From positions 124,001-188,000 of the forward strand of contig NZ_CP017448.1 of NCBI RefSeq assembly GCF_001753165.1: a stretch of DNA of 64,000 nt, in the 5' to 3' direction. Origin of the DNA: Acidihalobacter aeolianus (GTDB taxonomy: Bacteria > Pseudomonadota > Gammaproteobacteria > DSM-5130 > Acidihalobacteraceae). This document shows, piece after piece, positions 1 through 8,357 of this stretch (the first letter of the stretch is position 1; each line of letters begins with the position of its first letter). The notes beneath the pieces are model-generated. The model did no database searches. It saw only the letters and a list, made by a program, of their open reading frames with translations, and had not been told where the DNA came from. The position numbers and the translations under genes are program-made.

Positions 1-20
1 AGCCCCGCCGGGGCGGGGCT
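1..20. terminator. Hairpin downstream of rpmA
   Basis: A GC-rich inverted repeat with 9-bp arms (AGCCCCGCC at 1-9, GGCGGGGCT at 12-20) and a 2-nt gap lies just past the rpmA stop codon. It is a likely intrinsic terminator or intercistronic hairpin at the end of the rplU-rpmA transcript. The tract that would follow it on the minus strand is outside the window, so a U-run cannot be checked. Confidence 0.5.
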
Positions 21-51
21 TTCGCCGGGGTGTCTGCCCGCGGAAGCGGGG

Positions 52-309
52 TCAGACGGGCAGTACGTTGACGTACTTGCGATTATTGGGGCCCTTCACC
101 ACGAAGCTGACCTGACCGTCGATCTTGGAGAACAACGTATGGTCACGTCCCAGGCCGACGTTGAGGCCGGGGTGAAACTGGGTGCCGCGCTGACGGACGA
201 TGATGCTGCCGGCGCTGACAACCTGGCCGCCAAAGCGCTTGACGCCCAGGCGTTTCGATTCCGAATCGCGGCCGTTACGCGTGCTGCCGCCTGCCTTTTT
301 ATGTGCCAT
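52..309 (-). CDS. rpmA: 50S ribosomal protein L27
   Basis: This is bL27, a basic protein of the large subunit near the peptidyl-transferase centre. The 85-residue length is standard. The N-terminus [20 protein letters not shown] and the later run of [18 protein letters not shown] and GRDHTLF are hallmark L27 sequence. It begins with the uncleaved MAHKKAGG form usual in proteobacteria. It lies directly downstream of rplU with a gap of about 27 bases, the usual rplU-rpmA pair, and obgE would be expected next beyond the window edge. Function is certain from family identity. Confidence 0.98.
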   Translation of the reverse strand: MAHKKAGGSTRNGRDSESKRLGVKRFGGQVVSAGSIIVRQRGTQFHPGLNVGLGRDHTLFSKIDGQVSFVVKGPNNRKYVNVLPV

Positions 310-336
310 TTCCGATTACCTCTCGCGTTTCGCCGC

Positions 337-648
337 TCAGCCCTGGATGGCGCCGATCTGAACTTCGGTGTAGTCCTGACGATGCCCCATCTGCTTGCGA
401 TGGTGCTTGCGTCGACGCATTTTCACGATTTCGATCTTTTCGCCGCGGCCGTGCTTGCGCACCGTGGCAGCGACCTTGCCGCCATCGATGTAGGGCTTGC
501 CCACGGTGACGTTCTCGCCGGCGCCGACCATCAGCACCTTGTCGAACTCAACTTCGCCGCCGACATCCACGGCCAGGCGTTCGACCTGAATCACGTCGCC
601 TTCCGCGACTCGGTATTGCTTGCCGCCCGTAGCGATCACCGCGTACAT
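337..648 (-). CDS. rplU: 50S ribosomal protein L21
   Basis: This is bL21, a 23S rRNA-binding protein of the large subunit. The start chosen is the ATG giving [14 protein letters not shown], the canonical N-terminus. A longer reading frame exists upstream, but its 43 extra residues do not resemble L21. The 103-residue length and the C-terminal [16 protein letters not shown] basic segment match the family. It is the first gene of the rplU-rpmA operon and is divergent from ispB, the classic gammaproteobacterial arrangement. The 197-bp divergent region (649-845) should hold both promoters. Confidence 0.98.
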   Translation of the reverse strand: MYAVIATGGKQYRVAEGDVIQVERLAVDVGGEVEFDKVLMVGAGENVTVGKPYIDGGKVAATVRKHGRGEKIEIVKMRRRKHHRKQMGHRQDYTEVQIGAIQG

Positions 649-845
649 GATGGAATCTCCGCAACTGCTGCCAAAAAAGAGGCGGGATTCTAGCTCGCCA
701 CGCACATCAGGGTCAATGCCCGCAAGCGTGACCGACTCCGCGGTACGCTTGACACCCTGGCCACCCCTCCCTAGCATGCGCGGACCGCGCCAATATTAAA
801 CTTCGACTTATTTCCATAACACGAGCAAGGCCGTACTTTAAATCT

Positions 846-1814
846 ATGGAGCTGAGCGCAATTCGTTTGCTGGTCGAGGCCGAGATGCGGGCCGTGGACG
901 AGCACATCATTCGCCATCTGCGCTCCGATGTGATCCTGATCAACCAGTTGGGCAGCTACATCGTCGATAGCGGCGGTAAGCGCCTGCGCCCCCTGTTGGC
1001 TCTGCTCAGTGCCAAGGCCTGCGGCTACGCCGATACGGGGCATATCGGCCTGGCAGCCATCATCGAGTTGATCCACACGGCCACGCTGCTGCACGACGAC
1101 GTCGTCGACGATTCGCAGCTGCGCCGCAACCGCGAAACCGCCAATGCCATCTGGGGCAACGAGGCCGCCGTGCTGGTCGGCGATTTTCTCTATACTCGTG
1201 CCTTCCAGATGATGGTCGACCTCGGCAGCATGCGAATTCTGGATATTCTCGCCCAGGCAACCAACACCATTGCCGAAGGCGAAGTGCTGCAATTGCTCAA
1301 CTGCAACGACCCGGACACCACCGAGGCGAGCTACATGGAGGTCATCCACTCCAAGACCGCCAAGCTGTTCGAGGCTGCGACGCAGATCGGCGCGGTTCTG
1401 GCCGGGCGCCCCGAGGCCGAGGAACAGGCACTGGCTGCCTACGGGATGCACGCGGGCACCGCATTCCAGCTCATCGACGACGTCCTAGACTATCGCGCCT
1501 CGGCCGAGCAGATGGGCAAGAACGTGGGCGACGATCTGGCCGAGGGCAAGCCGACCCTGCCACTGATCTACGCGATGCGCAGCGGCAACGAAGCGCAGCG
1601 TGATGTCATCCGCAAGGCGATCGAACAGGGCGGTCTGAATCGGCTGGACGAGGTGCTTGATGCCATTGAATCGACCGGCTCTATTGCGTACACTGAGTCG
1701 GTTGCGCGGCGCGAAGCGCAGCTTGCCGCCTCACAGCTCGATGTCCTGCCGGATTCCCCGTACAAGGAAGCGCTGGTCTCGCTGACACGCGTGGCCGTGG
1801 AGCGGCAATCCTGA
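846..1814 (+). CDS. ispB: Octaprenyl diphosphate synthase
   Basis: This is a trans-prenyltransferase that extends farnesyl diphosphate with isopentenyl diphosphate to make the ubiquinone side chain. It has 322 residues, the usual length. The first Asp-rich motif DDVVDDSQLRRN (FARM, about residue 84) and the second DDVLDY (SARM, about 211) are both intact, as is the GGKRLRPLL substrate-binding segment near residue 41. It is divergent from rplU, as in E. coli. The chain-length assignment (C40) is inferred from family and gene context; other lengths are possible. Confidence 0.95.
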   Translation: MELSAIRLLVEAEMRAVDEHIIRHLRSDVILINQLGSYIVDSGGKRLRPLLALLSAKACGYADTGHIGLAAIIELIHTATLLHDDVVDDSQLRRNRETANAIWGNEAAVLVGDFLYTRAFQMMVDLGSMRILDILAQATNTIAEGEVLQLLNCNDPDTTEASYMEVIHSKTAKLFEAATQIGAVLAGRPEAEEQALAAYGMHAGTAFQLIDDVLDYRASAEQMGKNVGDDLAEGKPTLPLIYAMRSGNEAQRDVIRKAIEQGGLNRLDEVLDAIESTGSIAYTESVARREAQLAASQLDVLPDSPYKEALVSLTRVAVERQS

Positions 1815-1838
1815 GCGTCGGGCGGTAAAATTTAGATT

Positions 1839-1915
1839 CGGAGTGTAGCTCAGCTTGGTAGAGCACTGCCTTCGGGAGGCAGGGGTCGAAGGTTCGAATC
1901 CTTTCACTCCGACCA
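1839..1915 (+). tRNA. tRNA-Pro (anticodon CGG)
   Basis: A 77-nt cloverleaf is readable. The acceptor stem pairs CGGAGTG with CACTCCG, and a discriminator A and CCA are encoded at the 3' end. The D-arm is GCTC...GAGC, the anticodon stem CTGCC/GGCAG closes a TTCGGGA loop (anticodon CGG, decoding CCG), and the T-loop is TTCGAAT. It starts 24 bp after the ispB stop codon and ends 12 bp before a strong terminator, so it may be its own short transcription unit or the tail of the ispB transcript. Confidence 0.97.
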
Positions 1916-1927
1916 AATCAGCAGTAA

Positions 1928-1962
1928 CGAAGAAGCCCCGGCCCTGTGCCGGGGCTTCTTCG
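1928..1962. terminator. Strong bidirectional terminator after tRNA-Pro
   Basis: A perfect 15-bp inverted repeat (CGAAGAAGCCCCGGC at 1928-1942, complement at 1948-1962) closes a 5-nt CCTGT loop. The stem has a GC-rich core with TTCTTCG on the 3' side. It separates the plus-strand tRNA from the convergent minus-strand GGDEF/EAL gene ending at 1973 and probably serves both. Confidence 0.85.
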
Positions 1963-1972
1963 TTTACGGCGT

Positions 1973-4900
1973 TCAGGCCTGCGTGCAGCGGCGTGCCTGG
2001 TGGTGCAGCTCGCCAAGGAGATCCTGTAGCTCGTCGATCCGGTCTGTACCCAGGCCGGCAGGGTCGTGCTGCCAGGTTTGCAGGGATTCGGCGGCATGGG
2101 CTAGCAATCGTTCCAGGGCGGCGCGAATGTCGTCATAGGCCGCCAGATTCATGCCGCTGGGCATTTGCCGGCCAAGCCAGCGGATGAGGGGGAGCTTGCC
2201 GGGGTTTAGCAGATGCAGCAGTACGGGCGGCGCTGGTTGCAGTTCGAGTGCCAGCTCGAAGAGATGCACGACCGCGGCGACCTGGGCCACCATCACCTGC
2301 AGCCCAAGCAGGTCATCGAAGGCGGGGCTCGCGGCGATATCGGTGCCGGGTTCGTGGGCGGCCGTCCATGCATCGAATTCGTCGATGGGCAGGGCCGGGC
2401 TGAAGTAGTAGCCCTGTCCGTAGCGGATGCCGAGATCGAGCAGCATATCTCTTTCGGCGCGGTTTTCGATGCCCTCGGCGACCAGATGCAGGTCATCGAG
2501 CATGGCCAGCACGCTCATCGACGCGGCAATCCCGAGGTTATGGGGGTTTTCCAGGATGCCGCGCACGAACCTGACATCGAGCTTGATGCCCGCAATGGGC
2601 AGGGCCTGCAGCCATTCCAGGGTGGCGTAGGCAGTGCCGAAATCGTCGAGATGCGCGCGCACGCCGCGTCGGGCTGCCCATTCGAGATGCCGGCCTACAC
2701 GCTCTGGGTTGCCCAGGGCTTCGCGTTCGGTGATTTCGATGCCCAGATGTCCGGCGGCCCGCGGGTAACGCGCGATGACTTCGTCTATGTCTTCGGTGAA
2801 ATGGCCGCCAGCAAGGTGCTTGAGTCCGATATTCACGTTGAGATCGTAATTCAGCCCCTGCCGTGACCACGTGTCGAGTTGGTCGGCCGCGCGCAGCAGG
2901 ATGTTGAGGCCGAGAGCCCGACTGAGTTCGGTATCGGATTCAACCTCGCCGATGAACTGGTCGGGAGGCAGTACCCGGTCGCCGTCCTGCCAGCGCACCA
3001 GGACCTCGGCGCCGAGTACGCGGTCATTCAGCAGGTCGATTTGCGGCTGGTAGTAGAGCACGATCTGGCCCGCATGCAGGGCATTGGTGAAGTTGTTGCG
3101 TACGTGATTACGCGCATGGATTTCGGCTTCCAGCCCGGTATCGAAGAAGGCATAACCGTGTCCACCCCGGCTTTTGACGCGGTAGAGGGCGTAGTCGGCG
3201 CGTTTGAGCAGATCCTCCGTGGTGAGCTCGGACGAGGCAGTGGAGACTCCGATGCTGGCACCGATGCCCTGCTGACTGCCGTCGGGGAGTTCGACCGGCT
3301 GCTTCACTGCGTTGAGCATGCGGTCGAGTATCCCGCGCAGCATGTGCACGTCCTGAACGCCCGGCAGCAGCAAGCCGAATTCGTCTCCTCCCAAACGTGC
3401 GAGCGTGTCTCCTGCGCGCAGGATGGGGCGCAGTCTTTGAGCGATGACCGTGAGCAGATGGTCTCCGGCACCATGTCCAAAATGATCATTGACGCTTTTA
3501 AAATCGTCCAGATCTAGCAGTGCGACGGCATGCAGATCGGGCTGGCGCGTGACCTCGTGGAGCATCTGGTGCAGACGATCCTGAAAAACGGAGCGGTTGT
3601 GCAACCCCGTCATCGGATCGTGCAGGGCGAGATATTCTAGGTTTCGCCCGCGGTCGTAATCGTCGAGACCGAAGGTGATGTTGTGGGCAAGGCGCTGCAT
3701 CAGGTCGACCAGGGGCGCGCTGAATAGATCGGGTTGTCGTGAGCTGACGCTGACCACGCCGACAATTTCGCCGCCGCGCTTGAATGGAAAGGCAGCAACG
3801 GCACGCAGTTCGCTACGCGAGTGAATGGAACGCCAATGCGAAAAGTGTTCGTCGTGCGTAAGGTCCTTGACCACCTGCATGCGCCCGGTACGGATGGCTC
3901 GCCCGGCTGGTCCGTGGCCGCTGGGCTGGCCTGCCGCTGCAGACAAGTCGAGGGCATAGGGATCGAATTCGAGGTCCGGCGCTGTGGCGCAGGCAACCAC
4001 ACGGATACGCAGATCGGGTTGCAGCAGGCCAACCCAGATTGCATCCATGCTGGCATGATCGAGGATCAAGGTGCAGAGCCCCTCGAACAGAGTGTCCGGA
4101 TCCGGCCGGCGCGTGATGAGTCGGTTGATCTCCGAGACGGCGGCATAAAAGTCGCGGGTCAGACGCAATTCGCGTTCGCGTTCGAGTGCTACGAACCCGA
4201 GGTTGATCGTGTCGACGATTTCCTGGTAACAGATAAGAGTTTCCGAACCGAAGCCACTGGATTTGGGGGCAAACAGGATCAGGGCCGCGGTACGTCGTCC
4301 ACCGTGGCCCAAGGGCAGGGCCAGCATGGAGCGGACTCCGGTGCGTTCGGCCCAGAGGCATTCATCCGGCGTTGCCTCGTCGGCACTCAGTTCCTCGATG
4401 CCGCATATCCTGCCGCTTGCAAGGCTTTCTGCCACGGTGCGTGCGATGGCGGCTTCGTTGTCCGTGATAGGGGGAGGTTCGGCGTCGCCAGGCTCTGACG
4501 TTAACCCCATTAATATCGGCGGGGCGTCAGTCTGTCCGGGTAGCGCTACCCAGGCACGCAGTTCAGGGAGGTTCTGCATCAGTGCAACGCACGCGTGCCG
4601 GTAGAGGGTATCCGGCTCGGGTTGCTCGGCGAAAACCCGCAATATGGCCGAACGCGCAGTCAACAGCCGCTGCTGGTCGGTGACCATGCGATTCAGGCGT
4701 TGCAGTTCGGTGATGTCGGTTTCGATGACGCCCATCAACCGTGGATGGGATGAATTATCGGTGCGCGCGTATTCCAGAGAGACGAAGCGTACGCGTGTAT
4801 GCAGGACTTGGCCGTCCTGGCGGTAGCTCAGCAAGGTCAAGACGCAGGCTGTGCCGTCGCGAATCGCCTCACGACCACGGTCAAGCGACTCGACGTGGTC

Positions 4901-5116
4901 TGTGTCGTCCTCAGGGCCGGAGTGCAGATGCGTCCAACTGTTCCCGCGCAACTTGTCCTGGGGGTAGCCGTAGAGGCGGCTCAAGGCGGGATTGCAGGCG
5001 ATGATCGGCTGAAGTGGGTCGGTGGCGTCGACCAGGAAGGCGGCCTCGTCGCTATGCGCGGTCAGCGCGGCCTGCATATCCATCGCACTTGACACCTGAT
5101 CCCGCATGTCATCCAT
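1973..5116 (-). CDS. PAS-GAF-GAF-GGDEF-EAL cyclic-di-GMP signalling protein
   Basis: This is a large soluble c-di-GMP turnover protein of about 1047 residues with no clear membrane segments. Order of domains: PAS (about 20-135, ending in a DITELQRLNRMV linker), GAF (about 160-310), a second GAF (about 325-480), GGDEF (about 495-655, active-site GGDEF intact near 575), EAL (about 675-930, AEVLVRW in place of EAL but with the catalytic Glu, then DDFG, then EGIE), and about 110 residues of helical C-terminus I do not recognise. The reading frame also opens at a TTG at 5137. I prefer the ATG at 5116, since neither has a good ribosome-binding site. It could be bifunctional; which activity dominates cannot be told. 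Confidence 0.9.
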   Translation of the reverse strand: MDDMRDQVSSAMDMQAALTAHSDEAAFLVDATDPLQPIIACNPALSRLYGYPQDKLRGNSWTHLHSGPEDDTDHVESLDRGREAIRDGTACVLTLLSYRQDGQVLHTRVRFVSLEYARTDNSSHPRLMGVIETDITELQRLNRMVTDQQRLLTARSAILRVFAEQPEPDTLYRHACVALMQNLPELRAWVALPGQTDAPPILMGLTSEPGDAEPPPITDNEAAIARTVAESLASGRICGIEELSADEATPDECLWAERTGVRSMLALPLGHGGRRTAALILFAPKSSGFGSETLICYQEIVDTINLGFVALERERELRLTRDFYAAVSEINRLITRRPDPDTLFEGLCTLILDHASMDAIWVGLLQPDLRIRVVACATAPDLEFDPYALDLSAAAGQPSGHGPAGRAIRTGRMQVVKDLTHDEHFSHWRSIHSRSELRAVAAFPFKRGGEIVGVVSVSSRQPDLFSAPLVDLMQRLAHNITFGLDDYDRGRNLEYLALHDPMTGLHNRSVFQDRLHQMLHEVTRQPDLHAVALLDLDDFKSVNDHFGHGAGDHLLTVIAQRLRPILRAGDTLARLGGDEFGLLLPGVQDVHMLRGILDRMLNAVKQPVELPDGSQQGIGASIGVSTASSELTTEDLLKRADYALYRVKSRGGHGYAFFDTGLEAEIHARNHVRNNFTNALHAGQIVLYYQPQIDLLNDRVLGAEVLVRWQDGDRVLPPDQFIGEVESDTELSRALGLNILLRAADQLDTWSRQGLNYDLNVNIGLKHLAGGHFTEDIDEVIARYPRAAGHLGIEITEREALGNPERVGRHLEWAARRGVRAHLDDFGTAYATLEWLQALPIAGIKLDVRFVRGILENPHNLGIAASMSVLAMLDDLHLVAEGIENRAERDMLLDLGIRYGQGYYFSPALPIDEFDAWTAAHEPGTDIAASPAFDDLLGLQVMVAQVAAVVHLFELALELQPAPPVLLHLLNPGKLPLIRWLGRQMPSGMNLAAYDDIRAALERLLAHAAESLQTWQHDPAGLGTDRIDELQDLLGELHHQARRCTQA

Positions 5117-5467
5117 CGTTGGGGAGGAAGGCTGCAACGCTGTGAGCAGCGCGGTGGATGCGTGCTGTCGCTATCACCAGTTCTGGGAATTTGATTCGCA
5201 TTCCTTATTAATTGTTGACTGGTTTAGTAAGTATTGGTCCTGACAATTTATATAGCATATGCAGGATAAATATCTTGCCCTTCGGATATTTCGCTTTCCC
5301 ATCGGCCGAGCGGCCTTGCACCCATCGCGTTCAAGCGCTAGTTTTGCACCGCGCTGCGATATTCGCAGTTTGTCTCTCCAGATCCATTCACGATTTACCT
5401 CGCTACTTATCTGCTCAGCGTTCGCCGTGACCGTTGGTTCAACGCATTTCGTTATTCAGGAGGTGCC
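5117..5467. other. AT-rich divergent intergenic region
   Basis: About 350 bases between the divergent GGDEF/EAL gene and the aldo/keto reductase. The stretch 5190-5275 is markedly AT-rich compared with its neighbours and must hold promoters for both. It contains TTGACT at 5215 and several TATA-like hexamers, but none at a convincing 17-bp spacing. A clear ribosome-binding site (CAGGAGGTG) sits just before the ATG at 5468. No RNA gene or convincing small ORF is seen. Confidence 0.4.
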
Positions 5468-6493
5468 ATGAATTACCGTCAATTGGGACGTACCGGCCTC
5501 AAGGTTTCGGAGTTGTGCCTGGGGGCCATGACCTTCGGCTCCAATTTCCTGTCGATCGCCGTCGTCGGCCAGAACGATGCCGACGCGCTGGTCTCGCGCG
5601 CCATCGAATCGGGCGTCAATTTCTTCGACACGGCGGATGTGTATTCCTACGGCGAATCGGAAGAAATTCTCGGCAAGGCGCTCAAGCAGGCCCCGCTCAC
5701 GCGCGATCAGGCCGTCATCGCGACCAAGGTACGCAGCCCGATGAGCCGCGCCGCCAGCGAGGGCAGCGGCGATCCGAACAACGTGGGCCTGTCGCGCAAG
5801 CACATCATGACCGCCTGCGAGGCCAGCCTGCGCCGCTTGGGTACCGATTACATCGATCTGTATCAGGTGCACGGCTGGGATATCCGCACGCCGCTGGAGG
5901 AAGCCCTGCGCACGCTGGATGACCTCGTGCGCCAGGGCAAGGTGCGCTACATCGGCGCCTCCAACTGGTCCGTGCGCCATCTGGCGCAGGCGGTCACCCT
6001 GGCCGACGCCAAGGGTTGGGAGCGCTTCGCCTCGCTGCAGGCCTATTACGCGCTGGCCGGGCGCGATCTCGAACACGAACTGCAGCCCTACTGCGTCGAG
6101 GCCGGCCTCGGCATCATGCCCTGGTCGCCCCTGGCGGGCGGCTACCTCACCGGCAAGTTCCGTCGCGATCACAGCGGGCCGGAAGGCGCGCGCCGCAGCG
6201 GTTTCGATTTTCCGCCGGTGGATGCACGGGTCTACGACGCCATCGACGCGCTGGAGGCGGTTGCCGGCGAAACCGGGGCCAGCGTTCCGCAGGTGGCGCT
6301 GGCCTGGCTGCTCACGCGACCCGGGGTCAGCTCGGTCATCATCGGTGCGAAAAACATGGCTCAGCTCGAGGACAATCTCGGCGCGCCGGCCGTGTCGCTG
6401 ACCGAAGAACAGATCGCTCGACTATCGGCGACGACCGCGCCGCTGGCGCAGTATCCGGCGTGGATGATCGAGCGCCAGAACAGCGGGCGCTGA
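5468..6493 (+). CDS. Aldo/keto reductase
   Basis: This is an NADPH-dependent oxidoreductase of the AKR superfamily with a (beta/alpha)8 barrel. The N-terminus MNYRQLGRTGLKVSELCLGAMTF, the catalytic Asp and Tyr in FFDTADVYSYGESE (about residue 54), GTDYIDLYQVHGWD (about 127) with the active-site His, and the C-terminal IIGAKNMAQLEDN NADPH-binding loop are all present. Its 341 residues fit the AKR11/YajO-like group. It stands alone, with a strong Shine-Dalgarno sequence and a hairpin downstream. The substrate is not predictable from sequence. Confidence 0.93.
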   Translation: MNYRQLGRTGLKVSELCLGAMTFGSNFLSIAVVGQNDADALVSRAIESGVNFFDTADVYSYGESEEILGKALKQAPLTRDQAVIATKVRSPMSRAASEGSGDPNNVGLSRKHIMTACEASLRRLGTDYIDLYQVHGWDIRTPLEEALRTLDDLVRQGKVRYIGASNWSVRHLAQAVTLADAKGWERFASLQAYYALAGRDLEHELQPYCVEAGLGIMPWSPLAGGYLTGKFRRDHSGPEGARRSGFDFPPVDARVYDAIDALEAVAGETGASVPQVALAWLLTRPGVSSVIIGAKNMAQLEDNLGAPAVSLTEEQIARLSATTAPLAQYPAWMIERQNSGR

Positions 6494-6555
6494 ATTTTCT
6501 CGGCAACATCTTGCGATAAGAAATACAAATTAATTAATATTGGTCAGCGTCGCGC

Positions 6556-6585
6556 AGGCAATCCGTCGAGAGCGGCGGATTGCCT
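6556..6585 (+). terminator. Hairpin after aldo/keto reductase
   Basis: A perfect 10-bp inverted repeat (AGGCAATCCG at 6556-6565, CGGATTGCCT at 6576-6585) has a 10-nt loop and only a weak T-rich tail (GAATTTG). It lies 60 bp past the reductase stop codon and is a likely terminator. Confidence 0.5.
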
Positions 6586-6730
6586 GAATTTGCGCCATCC
6601 GTGCTTCGAATTGCAGCAGAAAATCCCGCGTATTATTTAAATACCCATTGAATTTATGCGGCCAAATCGTCTGGCGCGCAAATTGCTCCCTTCCCGATGT
6701 GTTTGTGCAAGTCGGACCGAGGTGAGAAAT

Positions 6731-7378
6731 ATGAATTCATGGGACGGTGCATCCAAGATCTACCATTGGCTGCTCTCGTTTGCGATCAGCTTCGAGCTGT
6801 TCAGCAGCACGCTGATGTCGGACGTATCCACAAATTCCGCATTTCCCGCGCCCTCCTCCGTCGGCGTATTCGATGCCCACCAGATCGGCGGCATCCTGTG
6901 TGCGGTCGTGCTCGGTGCATACCTGCATCGAGTGCGGCGCGATACCAGAGTGCGTGAGCGGCTGTTCCCCTGGCTGCATCGCGGGGGCATGGCTCCCGTC
7001 TGGTCGGAAACCCGGGCGTTGCTGCGCGGTCGGCTGCCGCCAGCCGGTGCGGCGGCGGGACTGCCTGGGTTCGTGCACGGTCTCGGGGTGTTGATCATGA
7101 TCGGCATGGCCCTGACCGGCGTGCTCAACATCCTGCTGCGGCCTGGAGTGACCATTCCGTTCAGCTTCGGCTTTGCGCCGACCTTCTTCATCTATTCGGT
7201 CGAGTCGGTGGTGCACAACGCCATCTCGGTGATGGCCTGGGCGTATTGGATCGGCCACGTCGCCTTCGCGGTGATTCATGAGGCCGCCGGTCAGGGTGTG
7301 ATTCGCGGCATGTTCCTGCCGGCGGAAACGCCCCGCGCGGAAGCCGGCGATACCAGCCTGCGGGAGCCCATGCAATGA
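6731..7378 (+). CDS. Cytochrome b561-like membrane protein
   Basis: This is a four-helix membrane protein of about 215 residues resembling the cytochrome b561/Ni-hydrogenase b-type family. Hydrophobic segments lie near 10-30, 50-70, 115-140 and 165-190. His residues at helix positions (KIYHWLLSF, FDAHQIGG, FVHGLGVL, SVVHNAISV) could bind haem, by analogy with family members. The start was moved to the ATG at 6731, which has a GAGGTGAG ribosome-binding site; the longer frame from 6656 adds a Cys/Arg-rich stretch unlike a membrane N-terminus. It overlaps the next membrane gene by 4 bp (ATGA), so the two are probably one complex. The electron partner is unknown. Confidence 0.65.
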   Translation: MNSWDGASKIYHWLLSFAISFELFSSTLMSDVSTNSAFPAPSSVGVFDAHQIGGILCAVVLGAYLHRVRRDTRVRERLFPWLHRGGMAPVWSETRALLRGRLPPAGAAAGLPGFVHGLGVLIMIGMALTGVLNILLRPGVTIPFSFGFAPTFFIYSVESVVHNAISVMAWAYWIGHVAFAVIHEAAGQGVIRGMFLPAETPRAEAGDTSLREPMQ

Positions 7379-7908
7379 GCGGGGCAAGCGTATCCGCACC
7401 GCTGCCGGCGCAGCTGCCTCAGGCCCTTACGCGGCTGTGCATCGCCATGCTGTTTGCGCTGCTGACGGTGGATGTGGTGGCAACCCTGGCGATGCACTGG
7501 ATGCTGCACTGGCCCCTGCATAGTTTGGCGGACTGGCCACAGGCGCTGGCCGGCGTCTATGTGGCGGCGGAATTTCCTTGGTACGTGATCCAGCACGGCG
7601 TCACCTCCGTCTTCGGCCTGACCGCATTCGAGGATCGCCTGATCGAGCCCTACCAGGGTTCCATGCCGATCGAGATGCTGGCCATCGCAATACCCGTCGC
7701 CTGGGTCATCCTGAGCTATCTCGGGGTGCTCTGGCTCGCCGCACGCGGTCGACGTCTGGCCGACGTTTCCGGTGCCCCGCCGTACACCCTGCGCGGGCTT
7801 GCCGTGGGCATGGGCTTCGCGCTGCTGTACGTCGTCGCGATCCTACTGACCGTGCACATCGCCGTGGACGGCTTCGCGGTGCTCGATTTCAAGCTGCTCG
7901 CGCGCTGA
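7375..7908 (+). CDS. Hypothetical four-helix membrane protein, partner of the b561-like protein
   Basis: This 177-residue integral membrane protein has hydrophobic helices near residues 20-42, 55-72, 95-125 and 140-165. I do not recognise a family. It starts inside the stop codon of the b561-like gene (ATGA overlap), which implies translational coupling and probably a two-subunit membrane complex. Several His residues (MHWMLHWPLHS, IQHG, VHIAVDG) lie in or near the helices and could be haem or metal ligands, but that is only a possibility. Confidence 0.6.
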   Translation: MSGASVSAPLPAQLPQALTRLCIAMLFALLTVDVVATLAMHWMLHWPLHSLADWPQALAGVYVAAEFPWYVIQHGVTSVFGLTAFEDRLIEPYQGSMPIEMLAIAIPVAWVILSYLGVLWLAARGRRLADVSGAPPYTLRGLAVGMGFALLYVVAILLTVHIAVDGFAVLDFKLLAR

Positions 7909-7967
7909 AGACAGGGCGCATCCCGCCGGGGTTAGAATCGGGGCGTCATCGAATCCGCGAGAGGCCC

Positions 7968-8354
7968 ATGTCGACCACCGATACCCTGGAAACGCTGCGC
8001 GAGGCCCTGGAGCGCTTCGCGCAGGAGCGCGAATGGGAACGCTTCCACTCGCCGAAGAACCTCGCCATGGCCCTGTCGGTGGAAGCGGCCGAACTGCTCG
8101 AATGCTTCCAGTGGCTGACACCCGAGGAAAGCGCCGCGCCGGATGCCAAGCGGCGACGCGAAATCGAGCACGAGATGGCCGACGTGCTGCTCTACCTGAT
8201 CCGCCTCGCCGACCGCCTGGACGTCGACCTGCGCGCCGCCGCGCTGCGCAAGCTCGAACTCAACCGCGCCAAGTATCCCGTCGAGCGCGTGCGCGGACAG
8301 TCGCGCAAATACGACGAATACGACGAATACGTGCCGCCGGAGGACGGCGACTGA
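7968..8354 (+). CDS. MazG-like nucleotide pyrophosphohydrolase
   Basis: This 128-residue all-alpha NTP pyrophosphohydrolase is of the small RS21-C6/MazG-related (dCTPase-like) group. The metal-binding signature EAAELLECFQW (about residues 39-49) followed by EHEMADVLLYLIRLAD (about 67-82) is the expected EExxE-12-28-ExxD arrangement. The family hydrolyses noncanonical or excess dNTPs. The ATG at 7968 follows GAGAGG and gives a family-like N-terminus, whereas the longer upstream frame is a shadow of the membrane protein. The acidic/Tyr C-terminal tail (KYDEYDEYV) is typical. Confidence 0.88.
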   Translation: MSTTDTLETLREALERFAQEREWERFHSPKNLAMALSVEAAELLECFQWLTPEESAAPDAKRRREIEHEMADVLLYLIRLADRLDVDLRAAALRKLELNRAKYPVERVRGQSRKYDEYDEYVPPEDGD

Positions 8355-8357
8355 GGC

